The notes beneath the pieces are model-generated. The model saw only the letters and a list, made by a program, of their open reading frames with translations, did not search any database and was not told where the DNA came from. From NCBI GenBank assembly GCA_034429275.1, contig DAOUFU010000133.1:9407-73406 (forward strand): 64,000 nucleotides of DNA, read 5' to 3'. The position numbers and the translations under genes are program-made. This DNA comes from DAOUFU01 sp034429275 (GTDB lineage Bacteria; Chloroflexota; Anaerolineae; Aggregatilineales; Aggregatilineaceae). This document shows positions 9,459 through 18,865 of the stretch, one piece after another; position 1 is the first letter of the stretch; every line of letters starts with the position of its first letter.

Positions 9459-10265
9459 ATGCGACATGTGTACCGTGCAGGTGGTCTGGCAGCAGCCGGG
9501 CTGATCCTGCTCATCCTGGGGGTCAGCGCGTGTGGGCCGCTTACACAGGGCGACGAGCTTCAGGCGCTCGAAACCCGTAACGCTCAACTGCAAGGGACGA
9601 TCCAGCTCATGGGCACTCCCGCCGGAACCATTGCCGCGTTGCAGCAGGCCGCGACCCAGAGTGTATTGTTTGAAAACCAACTGAACGAAGCGCGCGGGAC
9701 GGCCCTGGCCGTCCAGGCCACGCTGACCGTGCTCGAACTGAGCGGGGCCATCCCCGGAGTCGGGCTGATCGCCACGCCCGCGCCGATCGCGCCCGCCGGC
9801 GACCAGGCTGCCCCCGCCGGCCAGGCGGAGACGACCCAGGCGGCCAGCACCCCGGTGCAGCAGCCTGCGAGCGGCACGCGCTTCACCAACACAGTCACCT
9901 CTACCGGGCGTGACAATCTTGACTGCCCGGTGGGCATCACTTCAGTGTTCGATTCAACGGTCAGCACGATCAATGTTGTATCGCGAATCACCGGCCTCAA
10001 AGCAGGGTCACGCATCAGCGCGGTATGGCGCGCTAACGGATCGTTGTTCTTCGACGATCAGAACTGCTGGACGCCTAACCGCGACTGGGACGAGGTCTGC
10101 GCCTACTGCCTGATTACGCCTGATGGCCCGACATTCCCGACCGGCACGTGGACGGTCGAACTGCTGTTGGACGGCACACTGGTGGCGCAGAGCAACTTTC
10201 AGGTGGTCGATCCGCAGGCGGGGATGAATATCACGCCGACGGCATCCGGCGGCAGCACACAGTGA
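9459..10265 (+). CDS. Putative lipoprotein of unknown function
   Basis: A 268-residue exported protein. The N-terminal signal ends in a lipobox (GVSAC, Cys at about residue 25), so lipid anchoring to the outer face of the membrane is expected. It is followed by a short coiled-coil-like stretch (ELQALETRNAQLQGTIQ), an Ala/Pro/Thr-rich linker (about residues 105-145) and a C-terminal domain of about 110 residues with three Cys (LDCPVG, NCW, CAYC region) ending in a beta-rich TWTVELLLDGTLVAQSNFQV segment. ATG at 9459 has AAGGAG 6 nt upstream; ATG at 9455 is out of frame. No known domain was recognised. It begins a plus-strand series of cell-envelope genes. Confidence 0.7.
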   Translation: MRHVYRAGGLAAAGLILLILGVSACGPLTQGDELQALETRNAQLQGTIQLMGTPAGTIAALQQAATQSVLFENQLNEARGTALAVQATLTVLELSGAIPGVGLIATPAPIAPAGDQAAPAGQAETTQAASTPVQQPASGTRFTNTVTSTGRDNLDCPVGITSVFDSTVSTINVVSRITGLKAGSRISAVWRANGSLFFDDQNCWTPNRDWDEVCAYCLITPDGPTFPTGTWTVELLLDGTLVAQSNFQVVDPQAGMNITPTASGGSTQ

Positions 10266-10470
10266 TCACCCGTGATCGCCAGTGAGTGCCGCCCAACAAA
10301 GATCGCGCGGTGGGGCATTTTGGGCGATAATGGCCTGGAGAGAGGCGTGGGACGTGCCGGGGCAATTACAGCGCGATTCCGGCATGGCTCCACTGGCCGG
10401 GCAGGGTGTGCCTGAGGGGCGTCTGCCCGGCGCGCCGGAAACGCACACGATCGCGAAAGGAAAGGGCAAG

Positions 10471-10965
10471 ATGCAGAACTGTCCCAACTGCCATAGTGAA
10501 AACATGGATGGGCAGGTTTTTTGCCAGCATTGTGGCGTGGCGCTGATCCCGATGCCGCTGTCCACGCGCCAGTTTGCAGGCCAGGGCCAGCGCAGCGGGA
10601 CCGGTACGCTGCCTGAAGATGGCGTGGTGATGCTGCACATCGACGGCGAAGAAATGCCGCACACCATCCAGTTGCGCGATACACTGGTCCTGGGCCGGTT
10701 TGGCCAGCGCTCGACGGATGCCCATACCACGTTCTTTGACCTGACTCCCTATCACGCCGAAGAGAAGGGTGTCTCGCGGCGGCACGCCCGGCTGACGCGT
10801 CATCCCGAAAACCGCACGCTGACGATCTGCGATCTCAGCAGCACCAACGGCTCGCACCTCAACGGCGAATCCCTGCCGCCCTCCGAAGAGCGGCTGGTCA
10901 AAGATGGCGATGAAATTCTGCTGGGCAAGCTCAAGCTGTACATCTACTTCCGCTATCAGGATTGA
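10471..10965 (+). CDS. Zinc-ribbon plus FHA-domain protein
   Basis: A 164-residue protein. The N terminus is a zinc ribbon (CPNCHSENMDGQVFCQHCG, two CxxC knuckles). Residues about 60-160 form an FHA domain: LVLGRFG, GVSRRHARL and LSSTNGSHLNG give the Arg, Ser-Arg-x-His and Asn residues that contact phosphothreonine. It is expected to bind phosphorylated partners of a Ser/Thr kinase such as the one at 34.8-36.7 kb. ATG at 10471 has AAAGG upstream; the longer open frame to 10282 has no homology. It lies 13 bp before the next lipoprotein gene. Confidence 0.88.
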   Translation: MQNCPNCHSENMDGQVFCQHCGVALIPMPLSTRQFAGQGQRSGTGTLPEDGVVMLHIDGEEMPHTIQLRDTLVLGRFGQRSTDAHTTFFDLTPYHAEEKGVSRRHARLTRHPENRTLTICDLSSTNGSHLNGESLPPSEERLVKDGDEILLGKLKLYIYFRYQD

Positions 10966-10978
10966 TCGAGGGCTGTTC

Positions 10979-12226
10979 ATGCAGCGCCCCTACCGGCTTC
11001 TGACATTGTGGCGGTTGGTGATGCTGGCTCTGCTCGGTGTTGTGGCGCTCGTCGGCTGCGATACGGGCATCCAGAGCAATGACCCGGTCTTTGTGGTGGC
11101 GACTCCGGTCCCGGCAGATGCCGGGTTTGTGAGTTATACCCACCCCACGGGGGCGTTTTCGCTGCGCACCCCGCCCGGCTGGATCGCGGGGGAACTGCCC
11201 GATCCAAACGGTGTGCGAGTCCAGTTCACCACGCTTGAGGATAACGTGGCCGTCACGCGGTTGGGCATTCTGTTGGTGAACACCGGCCAGCCCATGACGC
11301 CGGAGGTCTTCGCCCAGGCGGCCAATGCTTACCAGCCCCCGGCGGATGTCGCTTCGTATGAATGGCAGGAAATCGAGCGTGCCGACCAGCGCGATGGCTC
11401 GCGGCGGATCATCGGCATCCGGCGCTATCCCAACCTGGGGCCGCGCACGCTGAATATCTTCCTGCAGGGTGACGGCTCATTCTTCAGCGCGCTGGAGGTG
11501 GACATTACCGGCGCGTCCCAGCCGGTGATCGACCAGCTCGCCGCCGTGATCAACACCTACCGCGTGCATACGGATGCCGAACTGCGCATCGGCACGGTGC
11601 AGCAGGCCGCCGCGAGCGTCACTTCGTCCAGCGGGGTGATCGCTTTCAACGGCTATTTTGCCTGGACCGACCGCGAAGGCGTCTTTCACCTGACCGGCGA
11701 AGCGGTCAACACCACGCCGGACGCGCTCGAAGCGGTTCGCCTTTCGGGCGTGTTGTACGATACACAGGGGCGGCGGCTGGCCGAACAATCCGACATCCTG
11801 GCGCTCGATGTGTTGGGGCCGGGCCAGGCTGTGCCGTTTGACCTGCGTTTCGAGGGGGGGCGGCCCGCCACTGCCGCGCGCTACGAGTTAAACGCTGCCG
11901 CGCGCCAGGCCGAATATGCCCTCGAGTCGTTCTATGGCCCGGAGAACTTTGTGATCGCCAATGACACCGCCGATTACACGGCGCAGAACGTGTTGGTCGT
12001 GCGCGGCCAGTTGGCGAACACCGGCCCAAAGATCGCCCAGGCGGTCAAGGTGATCGCGGCTTTGTGGGATGGCGAGGGGCACATCGTCGCGGCGCAGACG
12101 CTGTTCATCACCCAGCCGCAGATCGTGCCCCAGGAGGCGGTTGGCTTTGAAATCCCGTTCTATATGATCGGCGGCCCGGCCCTGACGTATACCTTGATCG
12201 TCGCGGGCACGGCGGCCAGCCCGTAG
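10979..12226 (+). CDS. Putative lipoprotein with C-terminal FxLYD-like domain
   Basis: A 415-residue exported protein. A signal peptide ends in lipobox ALVGC (Cys at about residue 27). The middle part (about residues 48-190) reads like a PsbP/DUF1795-type fold: YTHPTGAFSLRTPPGWIA is a typical opening of stress-protein-like domains. The C-terminal half has two beta-rich repeats with segments such as FAWTDREGVFHLTGEAVNTT and NVLVVRGQLANTG, typical of FxLYD-like domains. The start at ATG 10979 gives a proper signal peptide; the frame is open to 10904 within the FHA gene. Cotranscription with the FHA gene is likely. Function unknown; a surface role is inferred. Confidence 0.72.
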   Translation: MQRPYRLLTLWRLVMLALLGVVALVGCDTGIQSNDPVFVVATPVPADAGFVSYTHPTGAFSLRTPPGWIAGELPDPNGVRVQFTTLEDNVAVTRLGILLVNTGQPMTPEVFAQAANAYQPPADVASYEWQEIERADQRDGSRRIIGIRRYPNLGPRTLNIFLQGDGSFFSALEVDITGASQPVIDQLAAVINTYRVHTDAELRIGTVQQAAASVTSSSGVIAFNGYFAWTDREGVFHLTGEAVNTTPDALEAVRLSGVLYDTQGRRLAEQSDILALDVLGPGQAVPFDLRFEGGRPATAARYELNAAARQAEYALESFYGPENFVIANDTADYTAQNVLVVRGQLANTGPKIAQAVKVIAALWDGEGHIVAAQTLFITQPQIVPQEAVGFEIPFYMIGGPALTYTLIVAGTAASP

Positions 12227-12287
12227 GTCTGGCCTTCGAGGTGCTGCCGGTATCCCTTGTGGGTCGTAACATTCACCGTGAGGACAC

Positions 12288-13397
12288 ATGAATAACGTGA
12301 AACAATTCTGGCGCGCCGCTGGCTGGCTGGAGTCTGCCGGGCTGGTGGCGGCGGGCATCATCATCGCGGGCGTGATCACCGGACAGTTTGAACCCCAGGC
12401 GTTGATCTGGCTGATGATCCTGGGCTTTTTTATGTATATGGCGCGCGGCGTGCTGACCCAGGCGGCGAGGCATCGCCCGGTGGAGCCGCCCCGCACCTGG
12501 CGCATCACGTTGATCGCCAACCTGGTGCTGATGGCGCTGGGTATCGGTGCGTTTGGCTGGTATCTCAGCGGCGCGGGGGCGATGGCGTGGGTGCCCATGC
12601 TGCTGTTCATGGCCGGATTCATCGCGCTGCGCCAGTGGCGGCGGGGCGTTGTGACGCGGCTGTATGCCTGGCGCACACCCGCACTGACTCTGCTTCAGCA
12701 GGGCGAGTATAAGAAGCTGATCCAGGCGCTGGATGCCGAAGCTACCGCCGGAGAGGGTCACCCGGATAAGCTGGCGATGGTGGCACTGGCATACATCGAG
12801 CAGAACCGGCTGGACCGCGCCGAGGATTACCTTCAACGGGCGTACCGGCTCGCGCCGGAGTTTGCTTCGGTCAACGGCGCGCTGGGATCGCTGCGGCGTC
12901 ACCAGGCGCGCTATGCCGAGGCGGTGGAGGCCATCCGCCGCGCGCTGGCCTTCGAAGAGAATGTCAACTCGCGTTATTACCTGGGGCTGTGCCAGTATCT
13001 CGCCGGCGATCATGACGGGGCAGAAGACACCCTGCGCCCGATTATGGACGATCCCACCCTGATCCGGCAGGGACAGGTCTACAGCGCGTTCATCCTGGGG
13101 CAGATCGCCGAGGCGCGCGGAAACCATGAAGAAGCACAACGCTGGTATACCCGGCTGGCCGAGCAGCCGCGCAGCGTGATCGAGGCGCTCAAGGAAGAAT
13201 CGCGCCGCCACAAGCAGACTCCCTACGGCGAGACGCTGAAGGACAACATTCGCGCCATGGAGCAGGTCATCGCGCGGCGGCCCCTGGCGCGCGAACCCAA
13301 ACCACGCGGAGTTGTCACCATCACGCACGAGGTCCCGGCGCAGGCCGATTCGCCGACCGAGTCGGCGGATGGCGATGCCCCGGCGCGCCAGGAATAA
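12288..13397 (+). CDS. TPR-repeat membrane protein
   Basis: A 369-residue protein with an N-terminal membrane domain (hydrophobic segments about residues 15-57 and 74-112) and a cytoplasmic tetratricopeptide-repeat region from about residue 125 to 310. TPR features include AMVALAYIEQNRLDRAEDYLQRAYRLAPEF-like packing and ARYAEAVEAIRRALAFEENVNSRYYLG-like helices. The C-terminal tail is polar. It has a GAGGAC ribosome site. It follows the two lipoproteins and the FHA gene, and such sets often belong to envelope or signalling complexes, but no specific partner is identifiable. Confidence 0.75.
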   Translation: MNNVKQFWRAAGWLESAGLVAAGIIIAGVITGQFEPQALIWLMILGFFMYMARGVLTQAARHRPVEPPRTWRITLIANLVLMALGIGAFGWYLSGAGAMAWVPMLLFMAGFIALRQWRRGVVTRLYAWRTPALTLLQQGEYKKLIQALDAEATAGEGHPDKLAMVALAYIEQNRLDRAEDYLQRAYRLAPEFASVNGALGSLRRHQARYAEAVEAIRRALAFEENVNSRYYLGLCQYLAGDHDGAEDTLRPIMDDPTLIRQGQVYSAFILGQIAEARGNHEEAQRWYTRLAEQPRSVIEALKEESRRHKQTPYGETLKDNIRAMEQVIARRPLAREPKPRGVVTITHEVPAQADSPTESADGDAPARQE

Positions 13398-13470
13398 GCG
13401 GACTATAATGAGTGTTCAATGATGGGCCTGTTCCTGCTGCCTACGATTGCAGGGGGTGAAAGGCTGAGTC

Positions 13471-14214
13471 GTGATACGCCACGCCGCCGATTTGCTGGAC
13501 CGGCTGCCGCGCCGCCTGGTTGGTCTGGCGCGCAGGCTGGTGCGCGGCGTGTCGCCGGATGGCCCACGCACCGCTGATGATCTGCCCCGATGGTCGAAGC
13601 GGTGGCCGCTGCTCTATGTGGACGATCAGCCGGAATCGCTGGTGCTGGCCCGCCTGATGTTCGAGCGGTGCGGACTCAGCATGATCGCCACGCGCTACCC
13701 GTATGACGCGTGGACGATCTGCCACCATGTGCCGTTGTCGCTGGTGATCAGCAACATCATGATGCCGGAAATGGATGGCTACCAGCTTTGCAGGGCGCTC
13801 AAGGCCGATCCGGGCACGCACCACCTGCCGATCATGTTTTTCAGCGTGCTGTTTATGCCCAAAGACATCTTGAAGGGCTTCGAGGTGGGGGGCCTGGGCT
13901 ACCTGGGTAAGCCGGTCACGCATACCCAACTGATCGCTATCATCAGCGCCATGCTGCTGGCGCATGGCAACTGGCGAATCTCCCCTCCGCAGCCGCACCG
14001 CGAGATGATCAGGCGGCTCACACACCCCGCCCGGACGCCATTCGTGCCGGTGAGCATGGCCGATCCGCGCCTGGACTGCGTCCTGCCTGCCCCTCTCGCC
14101 AGGGCATCGAAGCCATTTGGGCGCGAGGTCCTCGCTTCCAGGCCGGATCGTCGCCTTTACTATGTGCCCGAAGATATCCCCAGGCTGCGGGCAGTAGCGA
14201 GCTTCCAGCGATGA
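13471..14214 (+). CDS. Receiver-like protein lacking the phospho-acceptor aspartate
   Basis: A 247-residue protein starting at GTG. Residues about 48-165 fold as a response-regulator receiver: LLYVDDQPE provides the acidic pair, FFSVLF the conserved Ser/Thr and LGKPVT the Lys. At the phosphorylation site the sequence is LVISNIMMPEMDGYQL, where Asn replaces the usual Asp (LxxDxMMPEMDG). The domain is therefore probably not phosphorylated and may act as a constitutive or protein-binding module. A charged N-terminal helix (about 40 residues) and an unassigned C-terminal extension of about 70 residues flank it. The stop overlaps the next start (ATGA), so the two receiver-like genes are translationally coupled. 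Confidence 0.75.
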   Translation: MIRHAADLLDRLPRRLVGLARRLVRGVSPDGPRTADDLPRWSKRWPLLYVDDQPESLVLARLMFERCGLSMIATRYPYDAWTICHHVPLSLVISNIMMPEMDGYQLCRALKADPGTHHLPIMFFSVLFMPKDILKGFEVGGLGYLGKPVTHTQLIAIISAMLLAHGNWRISPPQPHREMIRRLTHPARTPFVPVSMADPRLDCVLPAPLARASKPFGREVLASRPDRRLYYVPEDIPRLRAVASFQR

Positions 14215-14780
14215 ATCATCTGCGGGATTATCTCAGAGACTTGCCGCGCCACCCGTTTAAGCTGGCGCGCGCCCTGGTCCGCGCCCCGCTGGTGAACACC
14301 GGCGGCCCGGAAACAGAGGCCGAACTGGGGGCATGGACCCAGCGTTTTCCACTGCTGATCGTTCACGATCAAGTGCAGGTGGCTGCCGGCATTCATGCGC
14401 TGCTGCGCATGGAAGGGTGGCGGGCACTGATCTGCACGTCAGGCCGTGACGCCCTGCTCGTCGCCGAGGCCGTCCCTATCTCGCTGGTCACAATCGGCCC
14501 CAACCTGCCGGATATGACGCAGTGCGAATTGATTCGCGAGATGGCCCGGCGAGAAGAAACGCGCAGAATTCCCATGATTATACTGGTCCCTGTGATCTCT
14601 CCCGCTGATTTCAGGCCGTACCGAGTGCAGGCGGTTGCGCTGAATATACCGTTCGAGCATGATGACCTGGTTTTTTTGGTCCGCGAGTCGCTGCTGGTGA
14701 AAGGCAACTGGCGCTGGCCATCGAACTACAACGCGGACCGCGCCGGGCGCGTCCTTCATGAGCATGTAGTCGCCCGTTAG
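14211..14780 (+). CDS. Second receiver-like protein without phosphorylation site
   Basis: A 189-residue paralogue-like partner of the preceding gene. It shares the N-terminal layout (DYLRDLPRHPFKLARALVRAP compares with DRLPRRLVGLARRLVRG next door) and the receiver fold, with FPLLIVHDQVQVAAGIHALL and a terminal LLVKGNWRWP matching LLAHGNWRIS. At the acceptor position it reads LVTIGPNLPDMTQCELI, so Asp is missing altogether, and the final conserved Lys is also lost (LNIPFEH). This is a more advanced pseudo-receiver. Coupled by a 4-bp ATGA overlap to the upstream gene. They may form a hetero-pair; function unknown. Confidence 0.68.
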   Translation: MNHLRDYLRDLPRHPFKLARALVRAPLVNTGGPETEAELGAWTQRFPLLIVHDQVQVAAGIHALLRMEGWRALICTSGRDALLVAEAVPISLVTIGPNLPDMTQCELIREMARREETRRIPMIILVPVISPADFRPYRVQAVALNIPFEHDDLVFLVRESLLVKGNWRWPSNYNADRAGRVLHEHVVAR

Positions 14781-14854
14781 CGGTTATGCCGCCTGGCGCA
14801 TCCGATCGTGACGTGTCTTTTCGGTGAATTCCCCTCACACTGAGGATTGAGATT

Positions 14855-16645
14855 ATGAATCCCTACGAAGCCGTTGTTTCAACATCTCGCCTGAACCCTA
14901 AGCCCCAGTGGCGGCGGATGCTGCGCTACCTTCGGCCCTATCGCGCCCGGCTGCTGGTGGCCATCGTCGCCAAGCTGATCGCGTCCGGCATGTTTCTGCT
15001 GCTGCCCTGGGTGATCGAGAATATTCTCGACGAGGTGTTGACCAACGGCGACCTGGCTGCCATCAACCGCATCACGGCGGGCATGGTGGGCGTCTTCGTG
15101 GTGCTGTCGGTGGTGTCGCTGAGCGGCAACTACCTGGTCAATCCCATCGGCGAGCGGGTGGTGGGCGATCTGCGGCACGAGCTGTATACCCACCTGCACA
15201 CGCTGTCGCTCGGTTTTTTTGCGGTGCGGCGCGTGGGTGAGCTGATCAGCAGGCTCTCCAGCGATGTCACGGTGATGCGCGGCGTGCTGACCAGCGATCT
15301 CATCCAGATTCTGCGCCAGGCGATGACCATGGTCGGCGGTGTGGTGATGATGGTGGTGCTCAACTGGCGTTTGTCGCTGTTCACGCTGCTGGTGGTGCCG
15401 GTGCTGGCAGTGCTCAGTGCGGGGGTGAACCGCTTCTCACGACGGGGCAGCACACGGGTTCAGGACGAAATCGCCGGTGCGACTATCGTGGCCGAAGAAG
15501 CCCTGCAGAACGTGCGCGCCGTCAAGAGTTACGCGCGCGAAGACTACGAGATCAACCGCTACGACGCTGCCGTACAGCGCGCGTTTCGCGCTGCCGTACA
15601 GTTGATTCGCGTGCGCTCGATTGTGGGGCCGACGGTGGATTTCCTGTTTTCGGCCACTGTGGCGCTGATCCTGTGGTACGGCGGGCGCGAAGTCGTCGCG
15701 GGGCGGCTGACCGGCGGCGAACTGATCGGTTTCCTGATGTATGTCGGGGTAGTCGGACAGGCGTTTTCGATGTTGAGCGTGATTTATACGCGCCTGCAAG
15801 AGACCGTTGGGGCCACCCAGCGCATCTTCGAGCTGCTCGATACACAGCCCGACCTTCACGACGCGCCGGATGCCCGGCCCCTGGGCCGCATTGAGGGGCG
15901 CATCACGTTTGAAGGCGTCAGCTTTGCCTATACCGACGAGCCGGATCACAACGTGCTCAGCGACATCAACCTGGAGATCGCGCCCGGTGAGATCATTGCG
16001 CTGGTGGGGCCGAGCGGGTCGGGCAAAAGCACGCTGTTTAACCTGATCCCACGGTTCTACGATGTGACGGAGGGTGTGCTGCGGGTCGATGGCCAGGACG
16101 TGCGCACGGTGACGCTGGCCAGCCTGCGCACCCAGATCGGGCTGGTTCCCCAAGAGACGATGTTGTTCGGCGGCACCATCCGCGAGAATATCCTCTATGG
16201 GCGGCTCGATGCCGGGCCGGATGAGGTGATCGCGGCTGCGCGCACGGCCAACGCGCACGACTTCATCAGCACGCTGCCCGATGGATATGAGACCATTGTC
16301 GGGGAGCGCGGCGTGCGCCTGAGTGGGGGTCAGCGCCAGCGTATCGCCATCGCGCGGGCCGTGCTGAAGGACCCGCGCATCCTGCTGCTGGACGAAGCAA
16401 CCTCCGCGCTCGATAACGAGAGCGAACGGCTGGTGCAGGATGCACTGGAGCGGCTGATGCAGGACCGGACGACGGTCATCATCGCTCACCGGTTGAGCAC
16501 CATTCGTGCCGCGCACCGGATCGCCGTGCTCGACGCGGGCCGGATCGTGGAAATCGGCTCGCACGAGGAACTGCTGGCGCTCAACGGGCTGTATGCGCGG
16601 CTGCACGCCATGCAGTTCCGCGAGGCTGATCTACTGACCCGCTGA
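14855..16645 (+). CDS. ABC exporter, MsbA/multidrug half-transporter
   Basis: A 596-residue type IV ABC exporter. Residues about 20-320 are a six-helix transmembrane domain with FFAVRRVGELISRLSSDV, the coupling-helix motif of the family. Residues about 345-590 are the ATPase: Walker A GPSGSGKST, Q-loop VPQETMLFGGTIRENI, signature LSGGQRQRIAIARA, Walker B ILLLDEATSALD and H-loop IAHRLSTI. All catalytic residues are present, so a homodimer should be active. Substrate could be lipid, drug or peptide. ATG at 14855 with GAGGATTGAG upstream. It stands alone after the pseudo-receiver pair. Confidence 0.92.
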   Translation: MNPYEAVVSTSRLNPKPQWRRMLRYLRPYRARLLVAIVAKLIASGMFLLLPWVIENILDEVLTNGDLAAINRITAGMVGVFVVLSVVSLSGNYLVNPIGERVVGDLRHELYTHLHTLSLGFFAVRRVGELISRLSSDVTVMRGVLTSDLIQILRQAMTMVGGVVMMVVLNWRLSLFTLLVVPVLAVLSAGVNRFSRRGSTRVQDEIAGATIVAEEALQNVRAVKSYAREDYEINRYDAAVQRAFRAAVQLIRVRSIVGPTVDFLFSATVALILWYGGREVVAGRLTGGELIGFLMYVGVVGQAFSMLSVIYTRLQETVGATQRIFELLDTQPDLHDAPDARPLGRIEGRITFEGVSFAYTDEPDHNVLSDINLEIAPGEIIALVGPSGSGKSTLFNLIPRFYDVTEGVLRVDGQDVRTVTLASLRTQIGLVPQETMLFGGTIRENILYGRLDAGPDEVIAAARTANAHDFISTLPDGYETIVGERGVRLSGGQRQRIAIARAVLKDPRILLLDEATSALDNESERLVQDALERLMQDRTTVIIAHRLSTIRAAHRIAVLDAGRIVEIGSHEELLALNGLYARLHAMQFREADLLTR

Positions 16646-16666
16646 GCAGGAATTGGAGCACGGCAG

Positions 16667-17224
16667 GTGAGCACTGCTGCCATCCCTGGTGTATTGACGC
16701 ACTACTACGAAGCTTCGCGCGGGCCATTCCGCAGCCTGACGGCGCTCGCGCCGGACGAGGGCGACCGGCTGCAAGCCCGGCTGCGCGCAGATGGACGTGG
16801 TTTTGCCAGCCAGCGCACCCCGGATTATCTGCACATCCGCCGCGCGCTGGAGCAGCGAATCCGCGCTCAGTTCTGCGAGCAGGGCGGCCAACCCATCCGC
16901 CTTACCCCGCACTATATGATCGTCGGCATGTGCGATTGGGTCATCACCTGGTACGCCGAAGGGCGGTCTATCAGTGTCCCGATCGATGCATTCGACCCGG
17001 CGACGGTCAGCCTGACTTATGGCGACTCGTTCCCGGCGATGCGGTTCGACCCGACACGTCCCTGGCATGGGCGCGTGTGGCGGCTCGATGAACTGGCCGA
17101 GGTGATCGCCCGGTTTGGCCTGCCGCAGGACTGGAATCCCGATGGGGCAGCCGGTCCCTATCGTTACATCGAGGCGCAGGTGTGGGCCGACAAGCCGTTG
17201 AGCACGCTTGGACTGCTGCCGTGA
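16667..17224 (+). CDS. Conserved hypothetical protein
   Basis: A 185-residue soluble protein starting at GTG with GGAG 9 nt upstream. It has no signal peptide. Distinctive segments are LTHYYEASRGPFRSLTALAP, RTPDYLHIRRALEQRIR, GGQPIRLTPHYMIVGMCDW, PIDAFDPATVSLTYGD and LPQDWNPDGAAGPYRYIEAQ. I recall similar uncharacterised proteins in Firmicutes, but I cannot name a family or function. It starts 21 bp after the ABC exporter stop and may share its transcript. Confidence 0.7.
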   Translation: MSTAAIPGVLTHYYEASRGPFRSLTALAPDEGDRLQARLRADGRGFASQRTPDYLHIRRALEQRIRAQFCEQGGQPIRLTPHYMIVGMCDWVITWYAEGRSISVPIDAFDPATVSLTYGDSFPAMRFDPTRPWHGRVWRLDELAEVIARFGLPQDWNPDGAAGPYRYIEAQVWADKPLSTLGLLP

Positions 17225-17318
17225 CATCCTGCGCGCGATTCGGGCTTCGTGGGCAAGACTTCCGGGTCGCCTTGGGGTATGATCGGGCGGAATCGCAGCT
17301 AGCTATGGAGAGTCGGGC

Positions 17319-17891
17319 ATGGCCGACAAAAGAGCCTACAAACATTACACTGCCGGGCAAGAGGTCTCGGCGCGCGTGATAGACCTGGCCGAACACGAAG
17401 TGAGTGTGATCGTAGAGGATCATGTGCCGGGTGTGCTGCCGGTCGCGCGACCGGTCAATTTCGCCGTCGATCCGCCGCGCCACCTGCTGCCCGGCGACGT
17501 GATTACGCTGGTGGTCAAGCGCCACGATCACGCTCATCGGCGGCTGGTGCTGGCGCTTGGGGCCGATTATGAGGCCCGGCTGCGCGAGGCGGACGCTGCC
17601 CGCATCGCCAACGAGACGCGGCGTGCCATCATGGTGCTGGCCCAGCAGCGGGCAGTGGCGCTGGACGAGGATCATCCGCTGGATGAGGACCTGTTCTATG
17701 ATTTTGAGTCGCGCCGCGTGGTGCATGGCTGGCACAGCCAGCCGATCCTCGAAGAGGACCTGGACAACCCGGCGGAGATGCTCTACCAGCAGATCGACGA
17801 AATCTACGGGGGCGATGTCGAGGGTGAGGACGAACACGACGACGAGCACGACGATAGCTTCGACGAAGACGAAATAGAGGATGAGCGATGA
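17319..17891 (+). CDS. S1-type RNA-binding domain protein with acidic tail
   Basis: A 190-residue cytoplasmic protein. Residues about 10-85 look like an S1/OB fold (AGQEVSARVIDLAEHEVSVIV, then LLPGDVITLVVKRHD and RRLVLAL). A helical middle section follows, and the last 30 residues are almost wholly Asp/Glu/His. Acidic tails of this kind are common in RNA-associated proteins and may modulate binding. ATG at 17319 with GGAGAG upstream; a TATGAT -10-like element lies at about 17279. The stop overlaps the next gene by ATGA, implying coupled translation. Confidence 0.7.
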   Translation: MADKRAYKHYTAGQEVSARVIDLAEHEVSVIVEDHVPGVLPVARPVNFAVDPPRHLLPGDVITLVVKRHDHAHRRLVLALGADYEARLREADAARIANETRRAIMVLAQQRAVALDEDHPLDEDLFYDFESRRVVHGWHSQPILEEDLDNPAEMLYQQIDEIYGGDVEGEDEHDDEHDDSFDEDEIEDER

Positions 17892-18838
17892 CCGGCCCGA
17901 TTACCAGCTTTGGCGCATTGAGAGCACGTTTTTTCCCGCCCTATCAGGCGGGTGATTATCAGGGGGCGCTCGATGTGCTGCGGGGCGGCGAGATCGATCT
18001 GCCTCACCATGCGCCGATCCTGGCCTATTGGGAGATGGCGCTGCTTTCTTTGCTGAACCGCCCCGGCGAAGCGATGGCGCAGTGGCAGGAAGCACTCGAC
18101 GCGGGGTATTGGGCGCACGAGGACCATCTGCGCGGCGACCCCGACTTTGCCGCGATGCTGGCTCAGCCGGGCGCAGAAGCGCTCATGGAGCGGATGCGCG
18201 AGGCCCGGCTGCGCGATGCGTCGGAGATCGAGCCGCTGCTGTCGATCATGGAACCGGAGGGCACCGCGCAGCCCTGGCCGCTGCTGATGGTGCTGCACGG
18301 CGACACCAGCAACCTCAACGATTTTGCACCCCACTGGATTGGCGCGGCTCAGGCAGGATGGCTGGTCGCTGCGCCGCAGTCGGTTCAGCCGGCGTGGGTG
18401 AGCGGTTTCTTTCAGTGGGGCGATGCGGCGCGCGCGCGTCATCAGATCACCCACCAGCTCCCCACCCTACGCGAGCTGTACGCGCTGGAAGAGGACAGAA
18501 TCGTGGTGGGCGGGTTCTCACGTGGGGGCGAGGTGACCTTGCGCGCTGCGCTCGATGGCAGCATCCCCGCGCGGGGGTTTATCGGCGTGGAGGGCTGGCT
18601 GTTCGACCTGGATGAGGCCAGGATGCTCATCGAAGCGGCGGATCGCCCCGGCCTGCGCTGCTACCTGGTCGCGGGCGAGGGTACGGATTTCCACCGCGAC
18701 GCGCTCACCCTGTGCGACCTGATGCAGGCGCGCGGTATCCCGTGCGCGCTGGAACTGACTGCCGTGCCCCATCACGCCTTCCCCGCCGATTTCGATGCTG
18801 TGTTGGGCCGTGCGCTGAACTTTGTGCTGGGGCTGTAA
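17888..18838 (+). CDS. Alpha/beta hydrolase (esterase/peptidase-like)
   Basis: A 316-residue protein. The N-terminal 100 residues are helical and TPR-like (YQAGDYQGALDVLRGGEI). The rest is an alpha/beta hydrolase: LLMVLHGDTSNLNDF forms the oxyanion region, VVGGFSRGGEVTLRAAL is the G-x-S-x-G nucleophile elbow, and VPHHAFPADF provides the catalytic His near the C terminus. The architecture resembles phospholipase/carboxylesterase-like enzymes; the substrate is unknown. Translationally coupled to the S1-domain gene by a 4-bp overlap. Confidence 0.82.
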   Translation: MTGPITSFGALRARFFPPYQAGDYQGALDVLRGGEIDLPHHAPILAYWEMALLSLLNRPGEAMAQWQEALDAGYWAHEDHLRGDPDFAAMLAQPGAEALMERMREARLRDASEIEPLLSIMEPEGTAQPWPLLMVLHGDTSNLNDFAPHWIGAAQAGWLVAAPQSVQPAWVSGFFQWGDAARARHQITHQLPTLRELYALEEDRIVVGGFSRGGEVTLRAALDGSIPARGFIGVEGWLFDLDEARMLIEAADRPGLRCYLVAGEGTDFHRDALTLCDLMQARGIPCALELTAVPHHAFPADFDAVLGRALNFVLGL

Positions 18839-18865
18839 CTGCCGGTCAAGGCGGCGGAAAACGAG

